Below are positions 5,565 through 5,747 of a DNA stretch of 5,747 nucleotides, in pieces; within the stretch, counting starts at the first letter, position 1, and the number at the start of each line of letters is the position of its first letter. Where the stretch lies: NCBI GenBank assembly GCA_903856875.1, contig CAIODE010000010.1, positions 1-5,747 of the forward strand. The letters are read 5' to 3'. The notes under the pieces are model-generated. The model had not been told where the DNA came from, ran no database searches, and saw only the letters and a list, made by a program, of their open reading frames with translations. Position numbers and translations under genes: made by a program. Source of the DNA: an uncultured Burkholderiales bacterium (GTDB taxonomy: Bacteria; Pseudomonadota; Gammaproteobacteria; Burkholderiales; Burkholderiaceae_C).

Positions 5565-5747
5565 CTAGAGGTGGTTGCCACTGCTGCTCTTTAAGTGGGC
5601 ATTCATCTGCGCTTCGTTGGGCAAGAACAAAACGATGATGGCACCCAAGGCCGCCACGCCGGTCAGCGCCACCATGAGTTGCGTAAAACCCGCCACCTTC
5701 ACAACTGGCCCTAGCAAGTAAACCGCAAGCGAACTGAACCCACACGA
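5565..5747 (-). CDS. Membrane transporter, probably MFS, C-terminal fragment
   Basis: Reading leftward from the right edge, a frame is open from 5747 and stops at TAG 5565-5567, giving the last 60 residues of a protein whose start lies outside the window. It contains part of a hydrophobic helix (SSLAVYLLGPVVKVAG), a short link, then a full helix (LMVALTGVAALGAIIVLFL) and a polar tail PNEAQMNAHLKSSSG. Two closing helices and a short polar tail fit the end of a 12-helix MFS carrier, but no diagnostic motif is present, so the family is tentative. It precedes the MFS_3 gene by 36 bases on the same strand, suggesting one transcript with two transporters. A longer overlapping frame on the same strand (to 5443) has a cysteine/histidine/glycine-rich non-membrane composition and runs into the MFS_3 gene, so it is rejected in favour of this one. 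Confidence 0.75.
   Translation of the reverse strand, partial: SCGFSSLAVYLLGPVVKVAGFTQLMVALTGVAALGAIIVLFLPNEAQMNAHLKSSSGNHL

Noticed and set aside
5443..5745. A 100-codon leftward frame spanning the right-edge gap
   Set aside because: It overlaps both the MFS_3 start and the better supported membrane-protein tail in another frame; its Cys/His/Gly-rich sequence has no family resemblance.
1..5747. CRISPR array, tRNA/rRNA genes, insertion sequences or toxin-antitoxin pairs
   Set aside because: Reading both strands showed no regularly spaced repeats, no tRNA- or rRNA-like sequence, no transposase and no terminal inverted repeats; the unknown 128-residue gene has no partner gene.

Overview
The window looks like a piece of a betaproteobacterial chromosome, probably Burkholderiales and Comamonadaceae-like. 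I infer this from the style of the proteins (monomeric isocitrate dehydrogenase, class V glyoxylate-type aminotransferase, OFA-like MFS carrier) and from a GC content that looks close to 50% by eye. No search could be run, so the taxonomy is a guess. I see no mobile element, RNA gene or CRISPR array.

Layout from left to right. The 3' end of a rightward monomeric NADP-isocitrate dehydrogenase gene (icd) occupies 2-343. Two hairpins follow, the second being a clear intrinsic terminator. A leftward 128-codon gene of unknown function (414-800) ends on that terminator's T tract and closes with a QTDLF tail that resembles a sliding-clamp-binding peptide. After a short AT-rich gap comes a leftward transporter pair: an OFA/MCT-like MFS carrier (1684-2862) and a TauE/SafE-type permease (902-1645), 38 bases apart and probably one transcript. 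Upstream of the MFS carrier is a 16-codon ORF with a strong Shine-Dalgarno sequence. Its TAA stop lies in the same frame as the carrier, 6 bases before the carrier's ATG, so it is either a coupled leader peptide or an N-terminus cut by a nonsense codon.

A PLP-dependent class V aminotransferase of the serine/alanine-glyoxylate type (3061-4263) is transcribed divergently from the transporter pair. It converges, with only 5 bases between stops, on a leftward MFS_3 (EntS-like) exporter gene (4269-5528). The exporter is preceded by the 3' end of another membrane protein gene, most likely a further MFS carrier (5565-5747, running off the right edge).

The most coherent functional unit is the divergent pair: an amino/keto-acid aminotransferase facing a likely organic-anion carrier plus a TauE/SafE permease. 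That arrangement fits uptake and turnover of a small amino or carboxylic acid, with the permease possibly moving a related anion. The substrate cannot be read from the sequence. I found no convincing new defence, mobile or RNA system. The points most worth checking are the leader ORF/in-frame stop and the clamp-like tail of the 128-residue protein.
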